Assembly (NCBI RefSeq): GCF_003258515.1
Contig: NZ_QGEH01000001.1
Coordinates: 1,302,001-1,366,000, forward strand
DNA: 64,000 nt
Source of the DNA: Marinobacter bohaiensis
GTDB taxonomy: Bacteria; Pseudomonadota; Gammaproteobacteria; Pseudomonadales; Oleiphilaceae
Reading direction: 5' to 3'
Position numbers and translations under genes: made by a program. The notes below the pieces were generated by a model that saw only the letters and a program-made list of their open reading frames with translations, was not told the origin of the DNA and ran no database searches. Shown in pieces: positions 18,338 through 27,765 of this stretch (position 1 is its first letter; the number at the start of each line of letters is the position of its first letter).

Positions 18338-19552
18338 TCAGGCATCACCGGCTTCGGCCGCCACCGGGGCGACGCTGTTCTCCTGGCGCCAGGCCATCAG
18401 GAAGATCATCAGGCCGGCCACCGCCGCGCCGGCGCCCACGTAACCGGTGGATTGCCAGCCCAGGCCGGCGGTGATCGCCAGCCCGCCCAGCCAGGGGCCG
18501 AGGGCGTTGGCCACGTTGAATGCGGCGTGGTGGGAGGCGGCGGCCAGGGTCTGGGCCTCGTCGGCTACGTCCATCAGCCGGGTCTGCAGGGCCGGGCCGA
18601 GTGCGGACATCAGCGCCACCATGAAGCAGACCGCCAACAGCGTCCAGATCGATGCTGTGGCCGTTGGGAAGATCATCAGGACGCCGGCGCTCCAGATCAG
18701 CAACCAGCCCACGCTGCGGAACTGCAGGCGGTCGAACAGCCAGCCCCCCAGGATGTTGCCGACGAAACCGCCCAGGCCGAACACCGCCAGGGCGATGGGG
18801 ATCCAGTTTTCGTCGACGCCGGTGACGTTCAGCAGCGTCGGCGCCAGGTAGCTGAATACACAGAACATGCCGGCAAACCCGACCGCGCCGATGGCCAGCG
18901 CGTACCAGAGCTGGGCACCGCGGAAGGCCCGCACCTCGTGCAGCGGGCTGTTGCGCTGCTCGTCCCGGTTCAGCGGCAGGAAGAAGAACACCAGAATGGC
19001 GGTCAGCGCGGCGACGATGCTCACGAAGTAGTAGGCATAGCGCCAGTTCAGCGACTGGCCCAGCATGGTGGCCAGCGGGTTGCCGATCAGCAGCGCCAGG
19101 GTCAGCCCCATCATCACCCGACTCACCGCCTTGGCCCGCTGGTTGGCGGGTACCAGGGAGGCGGCCACCAGCGCGGCGACCCCGAAGTAGGCACCGTGGG
19201 GCAGGCCGGCGATGAAGCGGAAGATCATCAGCGACTCGTAGGTCGGCGCCAGGGCACTGGCGATGTTGCCCAGGGTGTAGAACGCCATCAGCAGGATCAG
19301 CAGATGCCGCCGGAACAGCCGTGCGCCGAGGATCGCCAGCAGCGGCGCACCGACCACCACGCCCAGCGCGTAGGCGCTGATCAGGTGGCCCACCTGGGGT
19401 TCGGTGATGCCCAGGTCAGCGGACATGTTGGGCATCAGGCCCATGATGGCGAACTCACCGGTGCCGATGCCGAATCCTCCCATGGCCAGGGCGAATTCAA
19501 TCAGCAGGACCTTGAATTTTGAAAACCCGTGCGAGGGTGTCTGAGCCGTCAT
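18338..19552 (-). CDS. MFS transporter, AraJ-like drug/sugar efflux type
   Basis: 404 residues from the ATG at 19552, with AGGG 5 bases upstream. Earlier in-frame codons lack a ribosome site. Twelve hydrophobic helices are visible. The N-terminal half has the DHA1/AraJ signatures FGIGTGEFAIMGLMPNMS and SAYALGVVVGAPLLAILGARLFRR (MFS motif A region), and RFIAGLPHGAYFGVAALVAA matches the AraJ/CmlA-type helix 4. The family exports sugars, drugs or metabolites by proton antiport. It is divergent from the AAA+ regulator at 19994 across 441 bp. Confidence 0.87.
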   Translation of the reverse strand: MTAQTPSHGFSKFKVLLIEFALAMGGFGIGTGEFAIMGLMPNMSADLGITEPQVGHLISAYALGVVVGAPLLAILGARLFRRHLLILLMAFYTLGNIASALAPTYESLMIFRFIAGLPHGAYFGVAALVAASLVPANQRAKAVSRVMMGLTLALLIGNPLATMLGQSLNWRYAYYFVSIVAALTAILVFFFLPLNRDEQRNSPLHEVRAFRGAQLWYALAIGAVGFAGMFCVFSYLAPTLLNVTGVDENWIPIALAVFGLGGFVGNILGGWLFDRLQFRSVGWLLIWSAGVLMIFPTATASIWTLLAVCFMVALMSALGPALQTRLMDVADEAQTLAAASHHAAFNVANALGPWLGGLAITAGLGWQSTGYVGAGAAVAGLMIFLMAWRQENSVAPVAAEAGDA

Positions 19553-19993
19553 GGCATCCCTATCCGTTAAGTGCTTGCTTGAGAACGAGGGCCCGGACCA
19601 GCGCGTTGAACGCAGCGCCTTGGGCAAGAGTGAGAGTTTCGATTATCCCAGAAAGGAAGCTTGCGACCTATAAGCGGTTTTGCGAATGCCGAGCGCCTTC
19701 AGCCCTGCAGGAAAACGTCAGCTCCCCTCGACAGGCCCTGTGGCACAAGGATGGCGAACGGCTGGATCGCCCGCGCCGTAAGGCGTCATCCTTGAAATCA
19801 GAGCCCACAGCCAAAACTGCGTACTCCTGAGCAAGACGCCCCGCCCGTAATTTTCCAGAATCGGTGAATGTTGCGTCACTGTTCTGCGGCATACGGCAGG
19901 CCAGGCGGCAGCCTGAAGAGTAGCCGATGTTTGTGTCAGCCGAATGGCAGTGGTGCGTCACGACAAGAACGATAAGACCAAGGGACGAAACCC
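19553..19993. other. divergent intergenic region, MFS / AAA+ regulator
   Basis: 441 bp between divergent genes. Frames here are short and lack ribosome sites. TGGCAC at 19741-19746 looks like a sigma-54 -24 element, but the -12 position reads TGGC, not TTGC. Nothing else was recognised. Confidence 0.4.
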
Positions 19994-21388
19994 ATGAACG
20001 TCCTCGCTGTTCTGGAGGCCTCCCGTACCCTGTTCGATCTGATCGACAGCCCCATGCTGCGCGAACTCGATAGCGCCTGCGAGGGCGTCATCGTGGTCGA
20101 TCACCAGGCGCGTATCCGCTGGATAAGCCAGCGGTTTCGCCACTGTATGGACCTGCCTGAAGCCGGCTATTTCAACGGTCGGCCGGTTGAGGAAGTGCTG
20201 CCGGACAGCTTGCTGCGTCAGGTCACCCGGGACGCTCGGCCGGTGCGTCTGGACCTGTGTCAGCTGAATGGCGTATGGGTAGTGGAAAGCCGTATGCCGT
20301 TGCGGGACCGGAGCGGCAAACTGATTGGCGCCATGGGCGTCACCCACAGTCGTCAGCCTGAGACCATCGGCCATTTCGCCGCCAAGTGCCGGCAACTGTT
20401 CGACCTGCCCAAGGTGAGCCCGGCCCGGTCGCCCGGGTTGCGCGCCCGCTACCGGTTCAGCGATTTTATTGGCTCCAGCGAGGCGTTGCAGTCCACTCTC
20501 GACCGGGCCCGGCAGGCGGCGCGCCTGGACACCACGGTGCTGCTGGTGGGAGAGACCGGTAGCGGCAAGGACATGTTGGCCCAGGCGATTCATAACGCCT
20601 CGCTTCGTCGGGACTTGCCGTTCGTTGCGATCAACCTGGCCGCGATACCGGAGGATGCCCTGGAGGCGGAACTGTTCGGCAATGGGGCTCAGACTGCGGG
20701 GATGGGCGGACTGATCGAGGCGGCCGGCGGCGGTACGCTGTTTCTTGATGAGATTGGCGATTTGCCCATGGCCTTGCAGTGTAAGCTCTCGCGGTTGCTG
20801 CAGAGGCAGGAATACGCTGCTACGAAGGCCGGCCCGGGAGCGCTTCGGATCATCGCCTCCAGTAGTGTAAGCCTGGCCGACCGGGTGCGAGATGGTGATT
20901 TCCGTCCGGAGCTCTTCTATCGTCTCAATGTCCTACCAATCGATGTGCCGCCTTTGCGCCAGCGCCCGGGCGATCTGCACGATCTGTGTGATGCTTTCCT
21001 GCGACAGATCTGCCTGGCTACGGGGATTTCCCGCAAGCGCCTGTCGCAAAACGCGCTTGAATGCCTCGCCGGCCACAGCTGGCCGGGCAACGTTCGTGAG
21101 CTGCGTAACATGCTGGAACAGGCCAGTATCTTCTCTCCCACTGAAACACTCGACGTGGCGGATTTCAACGACCTGGCTTCGCTGCCAGCGCGCGTGATTT
21201 CCTTCGCTGGAGACACCGTAGCGCCGCTGAACGATACCCTGGCGCTGGCGGAACTGCAGGCCATCGAACAGGCTTTGCGCGCCAGCGACAACAACCGCAC
21301 CCAAGCCGCGCGCAAGCTGGGAATTTCCCGCGCCAACCTCTACGACAAGATGCGTCGCCTGGGACTTTCCGTCCGTCCGGCGCACTGA
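19994..21388 (+). CDS. sigma-54-type AAA+ regulator lacking the GAFTGA loop
   Basis: 464 residues. A PAS-like sensor (about residues 20-115), an AAA+ domain (about 155-380) and a Fis-type helix-turn-helix at the C-terminus (NRTQAARKLGISRANLYDKM). Walker A is GETGSGKD, Walker B is GTLFLDEIGDLP, the arginine-finger region is FRPELFYRLNVLPID, and sensor II is WPGNVREL. After ELFG, where normal activators have a segment with GAFTGA contacting sigma-54, this protein has only NGAQTAGMGGLIEAA. The loop is shortened and the motif is gone. By analogy with TyrR it may act on sigma-70 promoters or as a repressor. The DcaP-like porin lies just downstream on the same strand. Confidence 0.88.
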   Translation: MNVLAVLEASRTLFDLIDSPMLRELDSACEGVIVVDHQARIRWISQRFRHCMDLPEAGYFNGRPVEEVLPDSLLRQVTRDARPVRLDLCQLNGVWVVESRMPLRDRSGKLIGAMGVTHSRQPETIGHFAAKCRQLFDLPKVSPARSPGLRARYRFSDFIGSSEALQSTLDRARQAARLDTTVLLVGETGSGKDMLAQAIHNASLRRDLPFVAINLAAIPEDALEAELFGNGAQTAGMGGLIEAAGGGTLFLDEIGDLPMALQCKLSRLLQRQEYAATKAGPGALRIIASSSVSLADRVRDGDFRPELFYRLNVLPIDVPPLRQRPGDLHDLCDAFLRQICLATGISRKRLSQNALECLAGHSWPGNVRELRNMLEQASIFSPTETLDVADFNDLASLPARVISFAGDTVAPLNDTLALAELQAIEQALRASDNNRTQAARKLGISRANLYDKMRRLGLSVRPAH

Positions 21389-21748
21389 TCGCTCCCAGCC
21401 GGTTTCCTCCGATTCCCCTTTTTCCGTGCCGGGTCGACTGGCACCGGTATCGTCTGTGGCGTCCGCGATTTTTTGTCCGGCCTTGGCCGCCCGCTTCCGA
21501 GTCTGGCGCAATTCAGAGAAGAATGCCGACGAATTTCCCGCCCGTGTGTCCAGTTGAAGAGACACCTGTCCAGACTTTAAGTCATCTACGACTTTGGTCT
21601 TAGCCTAATGTGCATAAGTCACTGAATTACAAGCTTGTTACATTCCCGTTTGCGGGTGCGGCCACGTTGTTGGCCACCCTGCGGAACCATAAAAGACCGA
21701 ACCGGCACAGCGAGGTCGGCGGTAAAAATATCAGGGAGCTTTCTCAGA
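21389..21748. other. upstream region of the DcaP-like porin
   Basis: 360 bp. The 3' half is AT-richer, as expected for a promoter. GTGTCCAG and CTGTCCAG occur about 20 bp apart (near 21547 and 21567), flanking GAGACAC. GGCCAC is repeated near 21660-21677. These are candidate sites for the upstream regulator but unproven. No gene is seen. Confidence 0.35.
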
Positions 21749-22858
21749 ATGACAGTTAAATTGATGCAACAGGTGTCCCGCTTCAGTGCAATCGGCGCTT
21801 TGCTGGTTGCCGGCGGAGCCCATGCCGTGAGTCTGGAAGCGGGCGATTTCGATGTCTCCATGTACGGGTATGCCCGACTCAATATGGCCTATGACCTGGA
21901 TGCCAACCTGGGCGACGGCGGCACCACCGGTGCGGCCAACATCGGCAACGTGAACACTGGCGACAGCGATGTCGCCGAAGGTCATTTCAACGCCGACGCC
22001 AACCAGTCCCGTCTGGGCTTCAGCATAGGCCACACCTCTGGCGTGAACGTGAAGATTGAGTCGGATTTCGTGGGCGGTCCGCGTCTGCGCCACGCTTACG
22101 GTACCTACCAAGGCGTTCTGGCGGGGCAGACGTGGTCCAACTACACCTCGTTTGTTGGCAATACATCCACGCTCGATTTCAACAGTACCTACGGTCTGGC
22201 CGGCTTTCAGGCTCGCTTCACGCAGCTGCGTTACACCACCGGGGGACTGTCGTTCTCCATTGAGGACCCGCGCACCGTGCTGGCCGGAGGGCTGGAGAAG
22301 AAAGACAGCATGCCGGCGGTGACCGCCCGGTATGAAGGGAAGGCTGGCGACCTGTCCTATTCGGTGGCTGGGCTGGTTCGCCAGGCGGGCTATGACGATG
22401 GCGCCGACGACGACACGGTGATGGGCTACGGTGCCTTCGCTGCGGCCCGCTTCAGCCTGACCGACCGCATCACCATCCAGGGTGCGGTGAACTACAGCGA
22501 CGGCACCACCTCCTACCTCTACATCGCGCCGGGTCCCGACGCGTTCCTGGATTCCGACGGCGACCTGGAAACCGTGTCCGGCTATGGCGCCACGCTGGGT
22601 ATGGGCGTGAAAACCGGGAGCGGCAGCTTCAATGTCGGCTACGGTATGGTCTCGATGGACCTGGACGACGCCGTCGATGCGGGTGCCGTGGCCTCCAGTC
22701 AGGATGAGACCCGCAGCACCGCTTTCGTGAACTACCAGTGGAACCCGGTCGAAAATGTTATGTACGGCGTTGAACTGGGCCACTTCGCGGTGGACGATCA
22801 GAGCGGCGACGACGGCGATGCCACCCGCATCCTGTTCGCGGCTCAGTACAACTTCTGA
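21749..22858 (+). CDS. DcaP-like outer-membrane porin
   Basis: 369 residues from the ATG at 21749, with AGGGAG about 11 bases upstream. The frame is open 38 codons earlier but the signal peptide begins here (residues 1-26, ending GGAHA). The mature barrel starts VSMYGYARLNMAYDLD and continues with RLRHAYGTYQGVLAGQTWSNY and FNSTYGLAGFQARFTQLRY. These are hallmarks of DcaP-family trimeric porins that pass dicarboxylates and other anions. The terminal residue is Phe (AQYNF). Known DcaP proteins often carry an N-terminal coiled coil, which is absent here. A terminator follows about 90 bp downstream, so it is monocistronic. Confidence 0.83.
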   Translation: MTVKLMQQVSRFSAIGALLVAGGAHAVSLEAGDFDVSMYGYARLNMAYDLDANLGDGGTTGAANIGNVNTGDSDVAEGHFNADANQSRLGFSIGHTSGVNVKIESDFVGGPRLRHAYGTYQGVLAGQTWSNYTSFVGNTSTLDFNSTYGLAGFQARFTQLRYTTGGLSFSIEDPRTVLAGGLEKKDSMPAVTARYEGKAGDLSYSVAGLVRQAGYDDGADDDTVMGYGAFAAARFSLTDRITIQGAVNYSDGTTSYLYIAPGPDAFLDSDGDLETVSGYGATLGMGVKTGSGSFNVGYGMVSMDLDDAVDAGAVASSQDETRSTAFVNYQWNPVENVMYGVELGHFAVDDQSGDDGDATRILFAAQYNF

Positions 22859-22946
22859 TCCCTTCTCTGGTTAAGCGCGCACGAGTCTGGCGTCTCGGTT
22901 TCGTGCGCGACTCAGGTCATCGATACTCCTCTCCCGCCTCTTGCGG

Positions 22947-22974
22947 CCCGGCTGTGATCCAGCCGGGTTTTTTT
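22947..22974 (+). terminator. intrinsic terminator after the porin
   Basis: An 8-bp perfect stem (CCCGGCTG / CAGCCGGG) with loop TGATC, followed by seven T. This is a classical Rho-independent terminator. Confidence 0.9.
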
Positions 22975-23078
22975 ATCGCCAATAGATCCAAGTCCGGCCG
23001 GCGGCCTGCGCTATAGTCTGTGAAAGCCCGAGCCTGCGCTGTCCGGGGCTGACCTGAGTGGCGAGCGGGGAGGTGGTC

Positions 23079-23987
23079 ATGCGCTGGCGCGGAAGACGAC
23101 AGAGTTCCAACGTGGAGGACCGGCGCGGGCAGAGCGCGGGCTATTCGGCCGCCGGGGCGGGCGGGATGATGCTGTTGCGGTTCCTGCCGGCCCTGTTGCG
23201 CAGCAAGACCGGGCGTACGGTGCTGATCGTGGCGGTGGTGGCCGTCGTGGGTGCGCGCTTGCTGGGCATCGATCTGTTGCCGATGCTGCTGGGCACCGGT
23301 GTTGCGCCCACCACCACATCGTCATCGCGGGAGCTGACCCAGGCGGAACAGGACCGGGTCGACTTCGTGTCCGTGGTCCTGGCGGAAACCGAGGATACCT
23401 GGCACGGCATCTTCGCCGACCTGGGTGGGCGCTATCGCGAACCCACGCTGGTGCTCTTCTCCGACCGCGTCAACTCCGCCTGCGGCATGGCGAGTTCCGC
23501 GGTCGGCCCCTTTTACTGTCCTGGTGATCAACAGGTCTACCTGGATCTGGCTTTCTTCCGGGAACTCAAGGACCGCTTTGGTGCACCCGGCGACTTCGCC
23601 CAGGCCTATGTGGTGGCGCACGAGGTCGGGCATCACGTACAGACGCTGATGGGCATCAGCGATCAGGTGCGCCAGGCGGGGCAGGGGCAGTCAAAGGCCC
23701 GGATCAATGCCCTGTCGGTGCGCCAGGAATTGCAGGCGGACTGTTTCGCGGGTCTCTGGGCCCACGCCGCGTCGGAAGGGCAGATCCTGGAAGCCGGTGA
23801 CCTTGAAGAAGCCCTCAATGCCGCGGCGGCCATCGGGGATGACCGCCTCCAGCGCCAGGCCGGCGGTGCAGTGGTGCCGGACAGCTTCACCCACGGCTCG
23901 TCAGAGCAACGGGTGAGCTGGTTCCGGCGTGGTTACGAGAGCGGCGATATTCGGCAGTGCGATACCTTTTCCGAAGTTAATCCATAG
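23079..23987 (+). CDS. ypfJ: neutral zinc metallopeptidase, YpfJ family
   Basis: 302 residues from the ATG at 23079, which has GGGGAGG 5 bases upstream. A GTG at 23058 is in frame but less likely. The N-terminus MRWRGRRQSSNVEDRRG is characteristic of the family. One membrane helix (about residues 40-65) leads to the zinc peptidase domain with AHEVGHHVQ (HExxH) at about residue 187 and the downstream ELQADCFAGLWAH. YpfJ proteins are predicted inner-membrane-anchored, periplasm-facing metallopeptidases with no firm substrate. TATAGT about 60 bp upstream is a possible -10 element. Confidence 0.88.
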   Translation: MRWRGRRQSSNVEDRRGQSAGYSAAGAGGMMLLRFLPALLRSKTGRTVLIVAVVAVVGARLLGIDLLPMLLGTGVAPTTTSSSRELTQAEQDRVDFVSVVLAETEDTWHGIFADLGGRYREPTLVLFSDRVNSACGMASSAVGPFYCPGDQQVYLDLAFFRELKDRFGAPGDFAQAYVVAHEVGHHVQTLMGISDQVRQAGQGQSKARINALSVRQELQADCFAGLWAHAASEGQILEAGDLEEALNAAAAIGDDRLQRQAGGAVVPDSFTHGSSEQRVSWFRRGYESGDIRQCDTFSEVNP

Positions 23988-24033
23988 TTTGTCGCATTTC
24001 ATGGATCGTTTCCGGGGCCGTTCATAGCGCGCC

Positions 24034-26886
24034 TCAGTCTTTGCCGTCGGCATTGTCTGTATCGCCGATGTCCGGGCGATTGTTCTCCGTGCCGTCACTC
24101 TTTGCGCTGTTACTGGCGGCACCGGCTCTCCCCGCGCTGGGGGCTTCTGTCCCCGGAAGTTCGCTGCCGGCGGTGCGGATGTGGATATCCCGCTGCGGGA
24201 ATGGAATCGACACGCCGGCATCGCTTAGCGCTCGGGTGATGGCGGCGTGCAGTTCGTGGTACAGCGGCATGAAATCCAGCAGGTCGCGTACGAACACCCG
24301 GACCTCGAAATCGATGCGGCTATCGCCCAGGCCCACGCAGAATACCGCCGGAGCCGGATCGTCGACCACCCGTTCGTTGTCAACGGCCACTTGGTAAAGC
24401 AGGTCGCGTACCTTGTCCACGTCGGAGCCGTAAGCGACGCCGACCCGGATGATGACCCGGGTGATGGCGTCGGTCAGGGTCCAGTTGGTCAGATCCTGGG
24501 TGACGAAGGTCTTGTTGGGAATGATCTGTTCCTTGCGGTCCCAGTCCACCAGGGTGGTGGCGCGGATGCGGATCCGTGAGACGGTGCCGGTGATGCCGCC
24601 GATGCTCACCGTGTCGCCGACCCGGATGGGGCGTTCGAACAGTAGGATGATGCCAGAAACGAAGTTGGCCACGATTTCCTGCAGGCCGAACCCCAGACCC
24701 ACACCCAGGGCGGCCACCAGCCACTGCATCTGTGACCACTGCACGCCGATCACCGACAGCGAAATAATCACCCCCAGGAAGACGATGATGTAGTTGGCCA
24801 GGGTGGTAATGGCGTAACCGGAGCCGGGTTCCAGCTTGAGGCGGCTCAGTATCAGCACCTCCAGCGTGCCCGGCAGGTTCTTGGCCGCCAGTACCGTGCC
24901 GGTGCCGAACAGCAGGGCGATCATCAGGTCGCCCAGGGTGATGGGGAGCGGATCGCCGCCTTCGATGCTGGTGGAAATGGTCCACAGGGTCATGTCGTCG
25001 AACAGCTGCAGGGCGGGGATAACCCCGTCCCAGAACAGCCAGAGCCCGGTGACGGCAATGGCCAGGATGATGATCCGCACCAGCGAGGTACTCTGCTGGT
25101 TGATGTCCTTGAGGTCCATTTCCGGCATGTCGAGGGTGGGCGGCAGGCCCTCGCCTGAGCTTTCCGCGGCTTCCCGGGTTTCCGCCAGTTTGCGTTCAGC
25201 CGCCCGCTGCTCGCGCAGACGCTCCAGGGTCATGCGCCGCTCCCGGACCGACAGCCCGCGCAGAGCGAGGTAGTAAAGCAGCGTGGTGAACGCCAGCCAG
25301 CAGATACTGACAAAGGCATTGCGCTCCAGTTGCACCGCCGTGTAGTGGTACCCCAGCAACGAGGCAATGGCCAGGACGATGGGCGTACCCACCGCCAGCC
25401 AGTGCAGTACACGCAGGGTTTTCTTTTCCTGCTTGCCCCGACGTACCGAACGGATGATGCGGTGGGCGAAGTAGGCCAGCGCCGCCGAGGTGATGGCGAA
25501 GACGATGCGTCCCAGGCTGTCCTGATAGGGATCCCCGGCGCTGGTGTTCAGCGTGGCGATGATCACGGTGCCCGGAATCAGGAAGCACAGCAGCAGGGGA
25601 ATCTGGCGGCGTATCGAGGCCAGTGTATGGGTGTTCCACTTGAAATGCCGCTCCCCCAGACCATCCTGGCGGGCCACCTTGTGGACCAGGTTGAGCAACA
25701 GCATGATGAAGGCCCCGGCGCCGAGGCCGCGGGAGACGGCGCTGAAGAAATCGTTGCCTTCCTTGATCAGCAGCGCCCCGAGCGACAGCGCCAGAACGCC
25801 GGGCAGCGCCATCAGCACGCTGTAGAACAGGGCCATCAGGGTATACGGGAAGCGATCGCGCCCGACGTTGCCCACGTACTTGCCGGTGGCCTTCAGTGCC
25901 GCCTGGATCCGGCGTCGCTTGAACAGCAGCGCACCCAGGAGCAGCGCGATAACCAGCATGCGCATGCCGCGGTCGTCGAAGGACTGGCTCACCGCGTCGG
26001 TAAAGGCATCCCACTGGAAGGAACCGACCAGCCAGGCGACGCCCTTGAAGGCCTGCAGGAACACGTCCGCACTGATGACTTCCGCGCTGGGCAGCCAGAA
26101 CAGGCGCTGCTGCAACAGGCTGCGGTAGGCGTCGATCCGTGTCTGCAGATCGCCAACGGTATTGAAGTATTCGTTGAGTACGTCGATGTGATCGGTTACG
26201 GCACCGTGCAACTGGCGCAGCAGTTCGGCGCGTTTCTGGCGCAACTGGCCGCGGGCATCGTCTTCCGGGTTGAGGACCGCCTCGTATTCCTCCAGCCGCA
26301 GTTGCTCTTCCCGGGCGGCGGACAGTTTGTCCTTGATGCCTTCACTCAGGCTGGTGGCGATGGTCTGGCGCTCCAGGCGGTCGAGCCGCTGCTGCAGCAG
26401 GTTGGCGTATTCCTCGGTGAGGTTCAGCCCGGCCCGCTCCAGGCGCAGCTCGAAACTCTCGTACTCGTTGTCCAGGCGCTTGAGCAGGGATTGGGCGTAG
26501 GCCAGGCGATTGCGGGTGGAATCCAGCGCCACCAGGCGCTCGTCGAGGGATTCGCGCAGGGCCTGGATCTGCTGGCGGATATCCGCGTTCTCACTGGAAG
26601 GCAGCCGGGTTTTCAGCGGTTCGGACTCGTCTTCCTCGATGTTGGGCTGGACCGGTTCCGCCTTGGGCTCGGGCGGTGGCTCCTTCTTCTCCTCCTGTTT
26701 TTCGGACTCGGCGCTCTCGTCGTTGGAGGCGTCGGACGCGTCGGCGGATGAGGACTGTTCGGGCGCGGCCTCCGCCGACGACGGCTCTTCAGCGGCAACC
26801 GGTCCGGCCAGCAGCAGGAACAGAAACAGGCCCATCAGGCCGACGGCGGGAGACTTCCGCCAAAGTCGTGGGAACGACAGCACCAT
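24034..26886 (-). CDS. large mechanosensitive channel, MscK/MscM-like
   Basis: 950 residues. Signal peptide about 1-32 (ends PVAA), then an acidic Ser/Glu/Ala-rich linker and a periplasmic coiled-coil region (about 85-270), followed by about ten membrane helices (about 300-720). The MscS core has VGLGFGLQEIVANFVSGIILLFERPIRVGD and DWDRKEQIIPNK, then a cytoplasmic beta and alpha/beta domain to about residue 910. The Asp/Ser-rich tail is low complexity. The size and layout match MscK/YbdG-large-type channels that release solutes on hypo-osmotic shock. It is convergent with ypfJ (46 bp between stops). Confidence 0.88.
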   Translation of the reverse strand: MVLSFPRLWRKSPAVGLMGLFLFLLLAGPVAAEEPSSAEAAPEQSSSADASDASNDESAESEKQEEKKEPPPEPKAEPVQPNIEEDESEPLKTRLPSSENADIRQQIQALRESLDERLVALDSTRNRLAYAQSLLKRLDNEYESFELRLERAGLNLTEEYANLLQQRLDRLERQTIATSLSEGIKDKLSAAREEQLRLEEYEAVLNPEDDARGQLRQKRAELLRQLHGAVTDHIDVLNEYFNTVGDLQTRIDAYRSLLQQRLFWLPSAEVISADVFLQAFKGVAWLVGSFQWDAFTDAVSQSFDDRGMRMLVIALLLGALLFKRRRIQAALKATGKYVGNVGRDRFPYTLMALFYSVLMALPGVLALSLGALLIKEGNDFFSAVSRGLGAGAFIMLLLNLVHKVARQDGLGERHFKWNTHTLASIRRQIPLLLCFLIPGTVIIATLNTSAGDPYQDSLGRIVFAITSAALAYFAHRIIRSVRRGKQEKKTLRVLHWLAVGTPIVLAIASLLGYHYTAVQLERNAFVSICWLAFTTLLYYLALRGLSVRERRMTLERLREQRAAERKLAETREAAESSGEGLPPTLDMPEMDLKDINQQSTSLVRIIILAIAVTGLWLFWDGVIPALQLFDDMTLWTISTSIEGGDPLPITLGDLMIALLFGTGTVLAAKNLPGTLEVLILSRLKLEPGSGYAITTLANYIIVFLGVIISLSVIGVQWSQMQWLVAALGVGLGFGLQEIVANFVSGIILLFERPIRVGDTVSIGGITGTVSRIRIRATTLVDWDRKEQIIPNKTFVTQDLTNWTLTDAITRVIIRVGVAYGSDVDKVRDLLYQVAVDNERVVDDPAPAVFCVGLGDSRIDFEVRVFVRDLLDFMPLYHELHAAITRALSDAGVSIPFPQRDIHIRTAGSELPGTEAPSAGRAGAASNSAKSDGTENNRPDIGDTDNADGKD

Positions 26887-27032
26887 GCAGCAACATCCTA
26901 TGCCCGTAAAAATACCTGAGTGTACACGGCCCGGACGGTGGGCGGGATGACGAGAGCGTTAATCGCCAGTGGTCCGTCACCGTTGCCCGGGCGCGGCGCG
27001 CAATGCCAAGCCAATCAAAAGGATAGCGGATT

Positions 27033-27743
27033 TTACCGGATATTGGCGTTTTCCCGGACCGAGTCGATCTCCGCCGGGGTCAACGGGCGGCTTTCGCCGG
27101 GGGCCAGGGTCGGGTCCAGACGGATCGCGCCCATGCTCTCCCGGTGCAGGGCGGAGACACGGTTGCCGACCGCCGCGAACATTCGTTTGACCTGATGGTA
27201 GCGGCCTTCATAAATGGTGAGCCGGCTCTCCCGGCAACTGATGGGGTCAAGCCGCGCCGGGGAGGTGGTCAGGTCTTCATGGGCCAGGTAAATGCCTTCG
27301 GCAAAGCGGTTGGCGGTGTCCGGTGAGATGGGATCGCGGGTGGCCACCCGGTAGGTCTTGGGCAGCTTGAGGCCGGGTTCGGTGAGCTGGCGCGACCAGC
27401 GGCCGTCGTTGGTCAGGATCAGCAGTCCCGACGTGCTGCGATCCAGGCGTCCGCCGATATGCAACTGGTCGCGCACACCCGCCGGCATTAGCTCGATCAC
27501 CGTGGGCAGGGCCGGATCGCTGGTGGCGCTGAGGTAGCCCACCGGTTTATGCAGCATCAGGTAATGCGCCGTCTGCGCCTGCAGCACCTGGCCGTCCAGG
27601 CCGACGTGGCTGAAGCGGTCGACGTTGCGATTGGGTGCCCGCACAGGACGATGGTCGAGCGTCACCCGACCCGCCGCGATGTGACGGCGCACCGTCTGGA
27701 AGGGCAGGCCGGTGTGTTTGCTGATAAAGCGGTCGAGTCGCAT
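27033..27743 (-). CDS. pseudouridine synthase, RsuA/RluB family
   Basis: 236 residues from the ATG at 27743; an earlier in-frame start would overlap RidA. An S4 RNA-binding domain (MRLDRFISKHTG..., about residues 1-60) precedes the catalytic domain with GGRLDRSTSGLLILTNDG (catalytic Asp) and YEGRYHQVKRMFAAVGN. It isomerises a uridine in rRNA; whether the target is 16S (RsuA-like) or 23S (RluB/E/F-like) cannot be decided by eye. It is the last of four same-strand genes behind an ECF41-type promoter, 22 bp after ridA. Confidence 0.88.
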   Translation of the reverse strand: MRLDRFISKHTGLPFQTVRRHIAAGRVTLDHRPVRAPNRNVDRFSHVGLDGQVLQAQTAHYLMLHKPVGYLSATSDPALPTVIELMPAGVRDQLHIGGRLDRSTSGLLILTNDGRWSRQLTEPGLKLPKTYRVATRDPISPDTANRFAEGIYLAHEDLTTSPARLDPISCRESRLTIYEGRYHQVKRMFAAVGNRVSALHRESMGAIRLDPTLAPGESRPLTPAEIDSVRENANIR

Positions 27744-27765
27744 GAAGTCCCGGCGGTGGATGGCG

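Noticed and set aside
18452-19522. 356-codon plus-strand frame rich in Gln, His and Gly
   Set aside because: Antisense to the MFS transporter, whose helices and motifs are clear.
19741-19755. possible sigma-54 promoter before the AAA+ regulator
   Set aside because: TGGCAC is present but the -12 element reads TGGC rather than TTGC, and it is about 240 bp from the start codon.
21439-21453. possible sigma-54 promoter before the porin
   Set aside because: TGGCAC is followed at the -12 position by TCGT; the invariant GC is missing.
25330-26751. 473-codon plus-strand frame
   Set aside because: Antisense to the MscK-like channel; Gln/His/Val-rich low-complexity translation with no family match.
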